Below, one piece after another: positions 33,201 through 41,611 of a stretch of 64,000 nt of DNA (the stretch's first letter is position 1; every line of letters starts with the position of its first letter). The notes beneath the pieces are model-generated. The model searched no databases, was not told where the DNA came from, and saw only the letters and a list, made by a program, of their open reading frames with translations. The stretch comes from Nocardia jinanensis. Its GTDB lineage: Bacteria > Actinomycetota > Actinomycetes > Mycobacteriales > Mycobacteriaceae. The translations under genes and the position numbers were made by a program. The stretch lies in the NCBI RefSeq assembly GCF_014645735.1, contig NZ_BMMH01000010.1:124001-188000 (forward strand), in the 5' to 3' direction.

Positions 33201-35070
33201 TCGCCGGGCCCGCCTCGTCGGCCTGCGAGGAGATATTGTTCGCGAAGATGCCGCCGATCTGGCTGATCAGCACGTACAGGATGATGGCGCCCGCCATCGT
33301 GCCGAATTGTTTGAGCCGGGCATCCATACCCCACAGCGGGCGCAGATCGATACCCTGGCGGCGGATCGCGGGCAGCAGGCTGGCGGCCTGCACGATAACG
33401 CCCAGGGTCACACCGCACCCCAGGACGAGCAGTTTCGGATCGCTCATCCGTACCGGGTCCAGAGTTATCTCCCCGGGGGTGAGCGCGTACAGGCCCAGAA
33501 CGACCAGTACCACCACGTTGTTGAGCACCGGTGCCCACGCACCCGGTTTGAACGCTCCCCGGGTGTTGAGGACGGCCGTGAACAACGCGGACAAGCCGTA
33601 GAAGAGTACGGCCGGTACCAGCAGGAAGGTCAGCGCTGTGGTGAGCGCGGTGTTGACCTTGCCGTTCTCGGAGACGAAGACATGGGTGGCCAGGATAGGC
33701 GCGGCCGCGGTGGCCAGGAGCGCGGCGGTGGCCAGGATCACCGACGCGGCTGTGACCAGGCGCCGGATGAAGGCGGCGCCGCCGTCGGGGTCCTCCTGTT
33801 CGGCCCGGACCAGGGTCGGTACGACGATCGCCGTCAGTACAGCGCCCAGCACCAGCTCGGCGATCATGTTCGGGATGAGACTGGCGGAGGTGAACGAACT
33901 GGCGATGGCCGGACCCAGCACCGCCAGCAGGAGCAGCTGTTTACCGAAACCGGTGATTCGGCTGATCAAGGTCGCGATCGCGATGGATCCGGAATCCTTG
34001 AGCAGCTTGACCTGACTGTTGCTCGCTTTCTCCGGGATCGCCGCCGGTTTCTCCGCGACGGCGACCGCGGACATGGGGCCGGTTCCCGTCCGGCCGCGCG
34101 CGGGAGCCGCGGCAGCAGGAGCCGCTGTGGGCCGTCCGGCTTCGCGGCCCGGCGATACTTGCCGGAACGGCTGGGAAGGCGGCGCTTGCCGCTGCGGTGG
34201 GGCCTGCGGATGCGGCGGTCGGCCCGGTGCGGCGGACGGCTGCCCCGGTCTGTCGGGCCGCACGCGAGGCTGCGAATCCGGTGCCTGCGGCGGGCGGGCC
34301 TGGGACGGCGCCGGTGGCCGCTCCTGCGGGCCCGGACGCCCCGGCGCCGGCCCACCGGGCGGCGGTTGCATCGGCCTCATCCGCTGCGCGGGGAACGGTT
34401 CGGAGGGCGGGCCCGCGGTGGGTGTGCCACCCCCGGGTCGGGGCCGCTGCGGGGGGCGCCCGTCTTCCGGGCGACCCTGGGCCGGCGGGCGGACGCCGGG
34501 AGCGGAGGGCCGGCCTTGGACAGGGGGCACCGGCGGACGGCCGGGTGCCTGTTGCGGCCGGGCCCCGGGCAGGGGTGGTACCGAACCCTGCCGGGCCGCC
34601 GGAGGCGCGGGGCGCCGTTCCGGGGGCACTGCTGGGCGGGCGCCGGACGGAGGCGCGGGGCGCTGCTCCGGGGGCACTGCTGGGCGGGCGCCGGACGGCG
34701 GGTTCGCGGGCCGACCGGGCCCCGGATTCCGGGGCACACGCGGATCCGGGTTCGGCTGGCGGGCGGGTGCGTAGCGGTCCTCCCCAGGATGCGGACCGGG
34801 GCGCGGGCTCGGCCGTGGACCGGGCGGGACGGCCCGATCCGCCGGACCACCGGGCCGCTCGGGCCGGCGCATCTGCGGAGGCGGCTCCCGGAACGCGCCG
34901 GGGCGTTCGCGGTCGAGCTCCGGATCACCCTGGTGACCGCTCATATCCGTCTCCGGGCCGGGAGCTCGATGCACTCGCTCCCACGGTGCGCTGGGGGGCC
35001 GGCGGGCTCGTGGACCGTCGGGCTGTCGACCGGGCTGCTGCCGATGAGCGGAGGATTCATCGTCGCTCAT
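30247..35070 (-). CDS. murJ: MurJ/MviN lipid II flippase fused to a pseudokinase
   Basis: From ATG 35070 (after AGGAGG) the protein has 1607 residues; the frame is open 20 more codons. Residues 1 to about 350 are proline-rich and contain a 16-residue tandem repeat (GARPAVPPEQRPAPPS). MurJ, with about 14 helices, spans about 355-870 and flips lipid II across the membrane. After a polar linker comes a kinase-like domain (about 1120-1370, from VAGGRYRLLAGHGG) lacking the catalytic HRD and the ATP-lysine. One helix (MMWIMVALGILTALVVGIVI) precedes an extracellular F5/8C-like domain. M. tuberculosis Rv3910 has this plan; its pseudokinase binds FhaA when phosphorylated by PknB. Confidence 0.93.
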   Translation of the reverse strand: MSDDESSAHRQQPGRQPDGPRARRPPSAPWERVHRAPGPETDMSGHQGDPELDRERPGAFREPPPQMRRPERPGGPADRAVPPGPRPSPRPGPHPGEDRYAPARQPNPDPRVPRNPGPGRPANPPSGARPAVPPEQRPAPPSGARPAVPPERRPAPPAARQGSVPPLPGARPQQAPGRPPVPPVQGRPSAPGVRPPAQGRPEDGRPPQRPRPGGGTPTAGPPSEPFPAQRMRPMQPPPGGPAPGRPGPQERPPAPSQARPPQAPDSQPRVRPDRPGQPSAAPGRPPHPQAPPQRQAPPSQPFRQVSPGREAGRPTAAPAAAAPARGRTGTGPMSAVAVAEKPAAIPEKASNSQVKLLKDSGSIAIATLISRITGFGKQLLLLAVLGPAIASSFTSASLIPNMIAELVLGAVLTAIVVPTLVRAEQEDPDGGAAFIRRLVTAASVILATAALLATAAAPILATHVFVSENGKVNTALTTALTFLLVPAVLFYGLSALFTAVLNTRGAFKPGAWAPVLNNVVVLVVLGLYALTPGEITLDPVRMSDPKLLVLGCGVTLGVIVQAASLLPAIRRQGIDLRPLWGMDARLKQFGTMAGAIILYVLISQIGGIFANNISSQADEAGPAIYQNAWLLLQLPYGVIGVTLLTAIMPRLSRNAANDDTPAVVDDLSAATRLTMIALIPIVTFLTVAGPQVGDALFGYARFAEDASRLGTAVSFSAFTLIPYSLVLIHLRVFYAREQAWTPTWIILGITTIKILFSALAPFIADSSQQVVIVLGVATGLGFTTGAVIGGYLLHRSLGDLRMANVGRTVSRVLLASLAGGAVMLIADRVMGLDRLTESLGGPGSFIRVGITGIVMFAVAFGLMRLAGIPEVVAITVAISRRLGITPPAPDIDLGPAEDEYATRILHRRDPYLAYSGFDSAMDAQSTMVLPVIRPDSVERTGSGQFPYPVRQTSTRGRTAEVAAYQGEGGPRVSDDAVGERPAADSSSNPASGRLSTDVPPEQTEPGGPHTQRVGGGPSTHDSAYPADQRPDSGNYPDHEAAGFAGESDEGYEPEDPGEQFSEEHLHQTGSTVSATDPVYDTGMIPVPPMTQSSRVQRGPKLIAGASVAGGRYRLLAGHGGARGLRFWQALDIKLDREVALTFVDADQKDAGNSGHDGPQAILSRTLRLGRINSPGLARVLDVVRGSSGGIVVAEWTPGRSLREMAETVPSPIGAARAIRVLASATEMAHRSGGALSIDHPDRIRISASGDAVLAFPGTLGDADPQSDVRGLGAMLYALMTARWPLRQGGMSGNAATVGGLYPADLGPDGTPIEPRQIRPEVPFEISAVAVRSLEPNKGVRTAATIQHVLEQASVVDQKTDFIPVLRLGQRAPAPADESLADPELLAAEREKSQRMMWIMVALGILTALVVGIVIWWLVSVFAPGSSSEPLNEQKIIGLTTSRAPDASETPASPSAAPAAADGAPVPASGVVVFSPEGTPDDPSGAAATTDGDPATSWSTDQYFQQFPALKKGVGLLATLPSPATLTKVSITSSTPGTSVEIRTSPTEAATLDQTQLVGTAVLGDGVTEVPIQTDQAARYVLIWVTGLGNSGAQFQSSIAELGFEAKP

Positions 35071-35331
35071 CATGCCTCCTGTATCGCCCGGACTCCGCGT
35101 GGCGGTTGTCCCCTGTGTCGCGTCGAACACATTGTCTCGGCGTCAACGCGCGACGAACCGTGCGGTCCGTCGGCGGTGGCGCGTCCGACTGCGCACCGAC
35201 ACCCGGACGGATCTCCGGACAGCCGATGCGCACTCTCCATCTTCCATGGGACGCGGGTCCTGGTCACCCTCCCCCGGCCGTGCGTACGGCAACTCGCCGC
35301 CGTCGGCCCCGCCGAACGCGGGGATCCGCGG

Positions 35332-37965
35332 CTAGACGTGTTCCCGGCTCCGGGCCTTCCGTCCGGCTGTCTGCTGGGCCTGCATACTCGACTCGGGCCC
35401 GGAACGCGCACGCCCACGGCGGCGGGCTCGGCCCAGCCGGACGACCCGCTGCCGCAATCCTGGATCGATACCTTTGTCGGCCGGGTCGCGTTTGCCGTGA
35501 AAGCGCCGCCACAATCGGCGTCCGGCCAGCAGGAACAGCAGAGCCGCCGCGCACGCGGTGATGATCGCGAGAATCTGACCGTAGGCGTTGGATCGCACCG
35601 AGATCGAAGTGGCGTACCCGAGCGGCACCCCCTCCGGAGTGCTCAGCGAGATCGGCACCACGAGCTTGCGGCTGTCACTGACCTCGGTCGGGATCTGGAA
35701 GGACCGGGTGCCCCGCGGGGGCAGCAACTGCTCGCCGATATCGGTGATCTTGGTTTCCGGTGGGGCATCGATCCGGAACCGGATCCGCACCGAGACGGGC
35801 AGATCGTTGCGGGCCACCAGCAGCAACGGGCTCGACTCGGAGGCCAGCGTGTACACCCCGCCGGGCGGCAGCACCGATACCGAATGGAAGATCTCGTCCA
35901 CGGTGGACGTCGCTTTCTCGATCCGGCGCTGGGCGAAGACCTCGGCCTGCGCGGTGGGCCCGCCGCGCCGGTCCGACAGCGACAACGCGCGCACCAGATC
36001 GTCGCGCAACGGGTCGAGATAGGCGCGGGGGGTCGGCGCCGTTTCGGGCACCTCCACCATCGCCTGTAGCAACTGGGAGATCCGGTGGGACTGGTCGCGG
36101 GCGGGAGTCGCGAAATGTCCGGGCACCGCTTCGACCACGGCCTCCGGCAGCGGTGCCAGCTGATACGGGACGGCATCGGGCGCCTGACCGACGAGATCGT
36201 CGAACGGCCGCGGATCGACCAGCTTGTTCTCGACCAGCAGGTCCAGCTGCCGCAGCAGGGCGGCGGCCTCGTCACGGTTCGCGCCCCACTGCTGCGGCGG
36301 CATGATCAACTGCGAACGGGGGCGGCCCGGATCGGATTGCAGCGCTCGCCACGACACCGCCCCCAGTGCGTCCTGTAGGCGCGCGGTACGGGAATCGTTG
36401 GTCACCGCGTAGCGCGCCGATTCCGGCACATAGGCAGGGGTGGGTGGATTGGAACCGACGCCCGCCAGCGCGGCCGCGGGCCAGATGTCGAAGGTCGCCA
36501 CTCGCAGCGCCGGATCGGCCGTCGAGGCGGCGCCGCCGCCGGCCTGCGAAGGCGCGGCACCCGCCGGGGTCTGTTCCGGGGGTGGTGTCCCGGCGCCCGC
36601 CTGCTCACCGTCGCCGGCAGTGTCCCCGGCGGGCACTGCCTCCGGGGTGCCGCCGGATTCCGGCGCCGGGGTGGACGGTGGAGTCGCGCCGGCCACACCG
36701 GGCAGCCGCACCACATCCGGTACGGCCGCGTACGGGTCGCCGGCACCGCCCTCAGGGGCCACCGCGTTACCCGCCAGCACCGCCGTCCCGAAACCCTGCG
36801 CCTTCAACAGCTGCGCCGCGCCCTGATCCAGGTTGCTGGCATCGGGCAGACTCACACCGCGGACGGACCGGGTGTTCAGAATCGAATCGACTATCGAAGC
36901 GGGCGCATCCAGCGCCCGCGCGGTGAGTGCGGGATCCGCGGCCGCCGCCAGCGCCGAGATATCGACCTGCGCGAACGGCAGCGCCACCGTGCACATCGAC
37001 GACGCCAGATTCCGCAGCCGATCCAGCCAGGCCTTAGCAGATTCGGTGCCGGCCCCGGGCCGAGTCGCGCCATCCGGGTCCGACGGACTGGCCAGCACTC
37101 GATAATCGCTGGTCATGGCCTGCACGGTGAGCAGTAGATCTGGATCGATCGCCAGACAGACCGCCGACGACGGGCCGTCGTCGGCCCGGTCTTCGCCGAA
37201 CACCGACTCCAGCGCCCCCACCAGCTCGTCCAACCGGCCACCCCGGCTCACCGAGGCGGCCAGCTCATCATCGGTCAGCTCGACCTCCCGATCCAGATCC
37301 CCGGTCTGCCCGGCCACCATGCGGGGACGGTCGGCCAGCGGCCACAACAGGGTGGTCTGCACCGGCGGGGTCGCGGGAGCGGGAAGCGGCGGAGCACTAT
37401 CGTCCGTGGCCGCGGGCAAACCCAGCACCGGCAACAGGAACCGCGCATCGTCCAACCGCGCCTGACCGCCGTAGTCCGGGGTCCCGTTCACGTTCAACAG
37501 CAGTGGATACACACCGGGTTCGGTGATGTTCAGCGATGTCCCCGCCGCGTCCCGCAGCGGGACGGTCATGGTGAACTGCTGGCGCTGCCCCGGCTCCAGC
37601 CGCACCGCCACATCCTGGAACGGCGTCGGGAAGTCGTAGTTCACCTGATCGAGCTTCAAACTCGTCCGCAGCTCACTGGGGTCCGATACCGCCCGCGCCC
37701 GCTGCACCCGTACTGCCACCTCGTCCACGCCGCGGTCACCGATATTGGTCACTGTGCCCGCCACTGTCAGCACCGGCTCACTCTGGGTGGTGACAGTGCC
37801 GGGACTCACCGAATCGAGGGACAGTTTCAGGAACTGCGGGGCCGAGGTGTCCTCGGCCGAGCCCGTCGGCTGGGCGTGCGCCGGGGATCCGAGCAGCGCG
37901 GGCAGCGCCGCCGAGCCGAGGATGGTCAGGATCACGAGCATGATCCGACTCAGTCCACGCATCAT
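35332..37965 (-). CDS. Secreted, membrane-anchored DUF6049 protein (Rv3909-like)
   Basis: The 877-residue protein has a signal peptide (LVILTILGSAALPALLGSPAHAQ), a large extracellular part with an alanine- and proline-rich region near 430-500, and one membrane helix near the end (ILAIITACAAALLFLLAGRR) followed by a basic cytoplasmic tail. It matches in place and layout Rv3909, between mutT4 and the murJ fusion. The first domain resembles NEW3/Ig-like modules (VTNIGDRGVDEVAVRVQRA). The function is unknown; its neighbours suggest a role in cell-wall building. The start overlaps the mutT4 stop by four bases. The stop is 201 bases from the murJ frame. Confidence 0.85.
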   Translation of the reverse strand: MMRGLSRIMLVILTILGSAALPALLGSPAHAQPTGSAEDTSAPQFLKLSLDSVSPGTVTTQSEPVLTVAGTVTNIGDRGVDEVAVRVQRARAVSDPSELRTSLKLDQVNYDFPTPFQDVAVRLEPGQRQQFTMTVPLRDAAGTSLNITEPGVYPLLLNVNGTPDYGGQARLDDARFLLPVLGLPAATDDSAPPLPAPATPPVQTTLLWPLADRPRMVAGQTGDLDREVELTDDELAASVSRGGRLDELVGALESVFGEDRADDGPSSAVCLAIDPDLLLTVQAMTSDYRVLASPSDPDGATRPGAGTESAKAWLDRLRNLASSMCTVALPFAQVDISALAAAADPALTARALDAPASIVDSILNTRSVRGVSLPDASNLDQGAAQLLKAQGFGTAVLAGNAVAPEGGAGDPYAAVPDVVRLPGVAGATPPSTPAPESGGTPEAVPAGDTAGDGEQAGAGTPPPEQTPAGAAPSQAGGGAASTADPALRVATFDIWPAAALAGVGSNPPTPAYVPESARYAVTNDSRTARLQDALGAVSWRALQSDPGRPRSQLIMPPQQWGANRDEAAALLRQLDLLVENKLVDPRPFDDLVGQAPDAVPYQLAPLPEAVVEAVPGHFATPARDQSHRISQLLQAMVEVPETAPTPRAYLDPLRDDLVRALSLSDRRGGPTAQAEVFAQRRIEKATSTVDEIFHSVSVLPPGGVYTLASESSPLLLVARNDLPVSVRIRFRIDAPPETKITDIGEQLLPPRGTRSFQIPTEVSDSRKLVVPISLSTPEGVPLGYATSISVRSNAYGQILAIITACAAALLFLLAGRRLWRRFHGKRDPADKGIDPGLRQRVVRLGRARRRGRARSGPESSMQAQQTAGRKARSREHV

Positions 37966-38498
37966 CGCTTGCCGGTCTCCATCCGGTCGATCAGGCGGTT
38001 CGCCACCTCGGCCAGCCTGCGCTCGTCGGCGTAGGCCAACCTAGAGTTCAATTCGCTCAGCGGTACCCAGTCGACCTGGGTGACCTCCACATCCGCGTCG
38101 GATAATTCACCACCGACCGAACGCAGCAGAAAATGATGCACTGTTTTGTGTACCCGTCGACCCTCGGTGACGAACCAGTAATCGATACTGCCCAATTCGG
38201 CGACCACCAGGCCCTGGATACCGGTCTCCTCGGCAACCTCACGGATCGCCGTCTGTTCCGAGGATTCACCCTCTTCGATATGTCCTTTGGGCAGCGACCA
38301 TAGCAGCCGGCCCCGGCGGTCGGTACGGCCGATCAACGCGGCACAACGCGCTTCCGGCGGGCCGTCCAGACCATCGACGACCAAACCGCCGGCCGAAGTC
38401 TCCCGCACGGTACGCATACGAGGTTTCGCCGCACCACCGGCCGAACCACGGCGCCGCGGCTGGCGGCGTCTACTGTTCGCACGATCGGCCGGAGACAC
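37962..38498 (-). CDS. mutT4: Nudix hydrolase MutT4
   Basis: The 178-residue protein has a basic N-terminal tail (RRRQPRRRGSAGG) and one Nudix domain whose box is complete: GHIEEGESSEQTAIREVAEETG (Gx5Ex7REUxEExGU). Nudix enzymes hydrolyse nucleoside diphosphates linked to another group; the true substrate of MutT4 is not clear. It is the first gene of a minus-strand unit with the DUF6049 gene (4-base overlap). pcnA is divergent upstream as in mycobacteria. Confidence 0.93.
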   Translation of the reverse strand: MSPADRANSRRRQPRRRGSAGGAAKPRMRTVRETSAGGLVVDGLDGPPEARCAALIGRTDRRGRLLWSLPKGHIEEGESSEQTAIREVAEETGIQGLVVAELGSIDYWFVTEGRRVHKTVHHFLLRSVGGELSDADVEVTQVDWVPLSELNSRLAYADERRLAEVANRLIDRMETGKR

Positions 38499-38570
38499 TA
38501 CGCAATACTAGAGCAGTGTTTATTTGCGCCGCCTTCGGCGGCGCTGGGCGGGACCCTATTAACCCCGGTT

Positions 38571-38633
38571 CTTCACTCCGGCGCTCAGTCGCTTCACTCC
38601 GGCGCTCAGTCGCTTCACTCCGGCGCTCAGTCG
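38571..38633. repeat. 21-bp tandem repeat, three perfect copies
   Basis: CTTCACTCCGGCGCTCAGTCG occurs at 38571, 38592 and 38613 without change, followed by CTCCGG. Just before lies a hairpin of GCGCCGCC and GGCGGCGC (38526-38544). Flanking CCCCGGTT (from 38563) and AACCGGGG (from 38640) are inverted copies, so the whole block could fold as one structure. Confidence 0.9.
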
Positions 38634-39146
38634 CTCCGGAACCGGGGCGGGCCCCGCCGCTGAGGTGGGCCATTCGGAGTAGACGGAAGGTTGTGCGGAG
38701 GTGAGCTTCCTGGAGGAGTGAACGGAGTTCGGTTTTCGGGATGTGGTGCCGGAAGGGAAAGTGAAACTGTTCGTATCGGCGTTGTGTTCCTGGCGCTGCC
38801 GGGTGGCGTCGCGAATTACTTGTGAGACTCGGCTGCCGGTGGACGCAAACGGGTGCGATGAGTGCTGCGCGGTGACGGTTCGGACCGGGTTTGCGAGGCC
38901 GGCCCCTCGGCTGACCGCGGAGAACGCCGAGCCGAGCAGACGGGCGGTGCGCTGGCGTTGTCGGCTTGCGTCGGGTGCCCAGGTAACCCGGCCCGCGTCG
39001 AGTTCAGCGGGACACTACAGCCGCCCCGCCGCCCAGGCCTCGAAGCGCATGTACTCGAGGCGCGAGGCCCGCAGCCTGAGGTGGGACTTCAGGGGCCGCA
39101 ACCCCGTGCGCCGGACGCGGGTAAACAGGCACAGTAAGGTTCTGCT
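38634..39146. other. Rest of the mutT4-pcnA gap, no gene seen
   Basis: After the 21-bp repeats, about 500 bases lead up to pcnA. Open frames exist but none has a family match or ribosome site. The pcnA promoter should lie in the last part; I could not place its boxes. Confidence 0.5.
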
Positions 39147-40607
39147 GTGGTTTCGACCGAGTCCGACGACGTTGTGCAGGATCGCCGTACCCGTTTGCTC
39201 GCGGCGGCCGCTATTACGCTGGGTCGGCTCTCCGATGTACTGACACCTCTCGGGGAGATGTTCGCCGCGCACGGGTTTCAGCTGTATCTGGTCGGGGGCA
39301 GTGTGCGCGACGCCGTGCTGGGGCGGCTCGGGACGGATCTGGATTTCACCACCGACGCGCGGCCGGAACAGGTGCAGGAGATCGTGCGCGGCTGGGCTGA
39401 TCAGCTGTGGGATACCGGGGGGCTGGCATTCGGGACGGTGAGTGCGGCCAAGGACGGGCAGCAGCTGGAGATCACTACGTTCCGCAGCGACACCTATGAT
39501 CGGGTTTCGCGTAATCCGCAGGTCAGCTTCGGTGACACATTGGAAGGCGATCTGGTCCGCCGGGATTTCACGGTGAACGCGATGGCGGTGCGGATCGCGG
39601 TGGACGGGTCGCTGGAGTTCGTGGACCCGCTGGACGGAATGGCGGCGCTGCTGGCCGGGGTCCTGGATACACCCGCCGCGCCGGAGGACTCCTTCGACGA
39701 CGACCCGCTGCGCATGCTGCGGGCGGCGCGGTTCGTATCGCAGCTCGGTTTCGAGGCGCATCCACGGGTTCAGGACGCGATCACCGAGATGGCGCCGGAG
39801 ATCGATCGGATCACCGCGGAGCGGGTGCGGACCGAACTCGACAAGCTGATCGGTGGCGCTCACCCGATCGACGGCATCAACATGATGTGCGAAACGGGTC
39901 TGGCTCAGCGGGTGCTGCCGGAGGTCCCGGCCATGAAACTGGAGATCGACGAGCACCACCAGCACAAAGACGTCTACTGGCATTCGCTGACGGTGCTGGA
40001 CCAGGCCATCGACCAGGAGGAAGGCGACCCCGATCTGGTGCTGCGGTGGGCGGCACTGTTGCACGACATCGGGAAACCGGACACCAAGCGCAACGAGACC
40101 GGTGGTGGGGTGAGCTTCCACCACCATGAGGTGGTGGGCGCCAAGATGGTGCGCAAGCGGATGCGCGCGCTGAAATATCCGAAGCAGTTCACCGAGGACG
40201 TCGCCCGGCTGGTGTTCCTGCATCTGCGGTTCCACGGCTACGGCAAGGGACAATGGACCGATTCCGCGGTCCGCCGCTACGTCACCGACGCCGGGGACCT
40301 GTTACCCCGCCTGCACAAGTTGGTGCGGGCCGACTGCACCACCCGGAACAAGCGCCGTGCGGCGGCTTTGCGCTCCACCTACGACGATCTCGAAGTACGG
40401 ATCGCGCGACTGCAGCAGCAGGAGGATCTGGCCCGGGTACGGCCTGATCTGGACGGTAACGCGATCATGGAACTGCTCGGGCTGCCGCCGGGGCCCGAGG
40501 TCGGACGGGCCTGGCGATACCTGAAGGAACTACGTCTCGATCGCGGGCCGCTCACCCGGGACGAGGCCGAGCAGGCGCTCGAGCAGTGGTGGCAGACCCA
40601 GAAATGA
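39147..40607 (+). CDS. pcnA: CCA tRNA nucleotidyltransferase with HD domain
   Basis: This enzyme adds or repairs the CCA end of tRNAs, needed here because the tRNA gene in this window has no encoded CCA. The 486-residue protein has the nucleotidyltransferase head GGSVRDAVLGRLGTDLDFTT (residues 50-69, metal-binding Asp64 and Asp66), the RRDFTVNAMA motif, RMLRAARFVSQLGF, and an HD domain (HQHKDVYWHSLTVLDQ and ALLHDIGKP). The GTG start is at 39147. It matches Rv3907c in place and type. Confidence 0.95.
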   Translation: MVSTESDDVVQDRRTRLLAAAAITLGRLSDVLTPLGEMFAAHGFQLYLVGGSVRDAVLGRLGTDLDFTTDARPEQVQEIVRGWADQLWDTGGLAFGTVSAAKDGQQLEITTFRSDTYDRVSRNPQVSFGDTLEGDLVRRDFTVNAMAVRIAVDGSLEFVDPLDGMAALLAGVLDTPAAPEDSFDDDPLRMLRAARFVSQLGFEAHPRVQDAITEMAPEIDRITAERVRTELDKLIGGAHPIDGINMMCETGLAQRVLPEVPAMKLEIDEHHQHKDVYWHSLTVLDQAIDQEEGDPDLVLRWAALLHDIGKPDTKRNETGGGVSFHHHEVVGAKMVRKRMRALKYPKQFTEDVARLVFLHLRFHGYGKGQWTDSAVRRYVTDAGDLLPRLHKLVRADCTTRNKRRAAALRSTYDDLEVRIARLQQQEDLARVRPDLDGNAIMELLGLPPGPEVGRAWRYLKELRLDRGPLTRDEAEQALEQWWQTQK

Positions 40608-40616
40608 CCCAGCCGG

Positions 40617-41441
40617 TCAGAAAACGATCAGCGTGGTGCCGGCCACGATCGCGGAACGGATCTGCGCCAGGTCGAACGAACCGCTGACCGGCGCCAGTTC
40701 GATCCGGAACCGTACCTGTGCGCCGTCACGGACGGCCCACCGCACCCGAGCGCCCCGCGGTAGCTCCCCCATCGGGATGGGGCTCAGGGTGCGCCACCGT
40801 CGCGGTACCGGAAGGCCGGACCAGGTGGCACGGCGGACCTGTAGTTTCAGCACATCGTCGGTCACCGAGGCGTCCAGTTCGGCGGTGATCCGTTTGCGGC
40901 GGTGCACCGCGCGGACGAGCCCCAGTTCGGTGACCGACAGCTCCCATTCGTGCTGGCGGTTCGCGAGCCAGTCGACCACGGCGTCGAGGCCGACTGTGCC
41001 CTCGATATCGACCCGGCCGGCGCGGACCCGGGTCGGCATGCCGGGAACCAACCGGACCTCGTGCGAGATCACCGTGACCTCTTCGACAGGCCGTTCGTCC
41101 CAGCGGAGTTCCCGCAGCGCGGCCTTGGTTTGGAAATGAGCGCCGCGGCGGCGCACCTTCAGCACGTCCAGGGTCCCGGTCAATCGATGTCCGAGCAGTG
41201 TCGCGCTGATCTCCTGCCCGCCGAACCGGCTCAGGATTCCTTCGCTGAGCACGGTGAGCAGTGTGTCGGGCAGCAGCGCTGTGACGGTGCCGGCGCCGAG
41301 ATCGGCGACCGGTTCCACCCAGGCGGTGGTATAGCCGACCCACTGTTCCAGCCAGGACTGCTCGAACAGTCGTCTGCCCAGCTCGACGGCCCGCAGCGCG
41401 GAGAACGGGGAGGCCGATCGGGGATCGGAGTAGGCGTCCAT
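40617..41441 (-). CDS. DUF2993/LmeA-like protein, uncertain
   Basis: The protein of about 274 residues is made of alternating strands (TLLGHRLTGTLDVLKVRRRG, VRAGRVDIEGTVGLDAVVDW) resembling the lipid-binding fold of DUF2993 proteins such as LmeA, which acts on mannose-containing envelope lipids. Unlike LmeA no signal peptide is visible. I chose ATG 41441; a GTG two codons upstream is equally possible, and neither has a strong ribosome site. It converges with pcnA (9 bases between stops). Family assignment is tentative. Confidence 0.6.
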   Translation of the reverse strand: MDAYSDPRSASPFSALRAVELGRRLFEQSWLEQWVGYTTAWVEPVADLGAGTVTALLPDTLLTVLSEGILSRFGGQEISATLLGHRLTGTLDVLKVRRRGAHFQTKAALRELRWDERPVEEVTVISHEVRLVPGMPTRVRAGRVDIEGTVGLDAVVDWLANRQHEWELSVTELGLVRAVHRRKRITAELDASVTDDVLKLQVRRATWSGLPVPRRWRTLSPIPMGELPRGARVRWAVRDGAQVRFRIELAPVSGSFDLAQIRSAIVAGTTLIVF

Positions 41442-41611
41442 GATCACCCATGAGCGTACTGGTCCGGAGGGCCCGTAACCATTCGGATGTCGTCTGTTCA
41501 GCGGGCGGCCGAACCCGGGTGGATGAAACCGGTACTCATCCCGCGATACTCGGCCGCGCTGACCGGCAATGGCCGCGAGGTGTGTCCGGTTCGGGTAGGT
41601 TCACTGCAGCG

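Noticed and set aside
31606..36069. A plus-strand frame of almost 1500 codons opposite the murJ fusion
   Set aside because: It is antisense to two clear genes; the low stop density comes from high GC. The His/Asp/Gln-rich translation has no domain.
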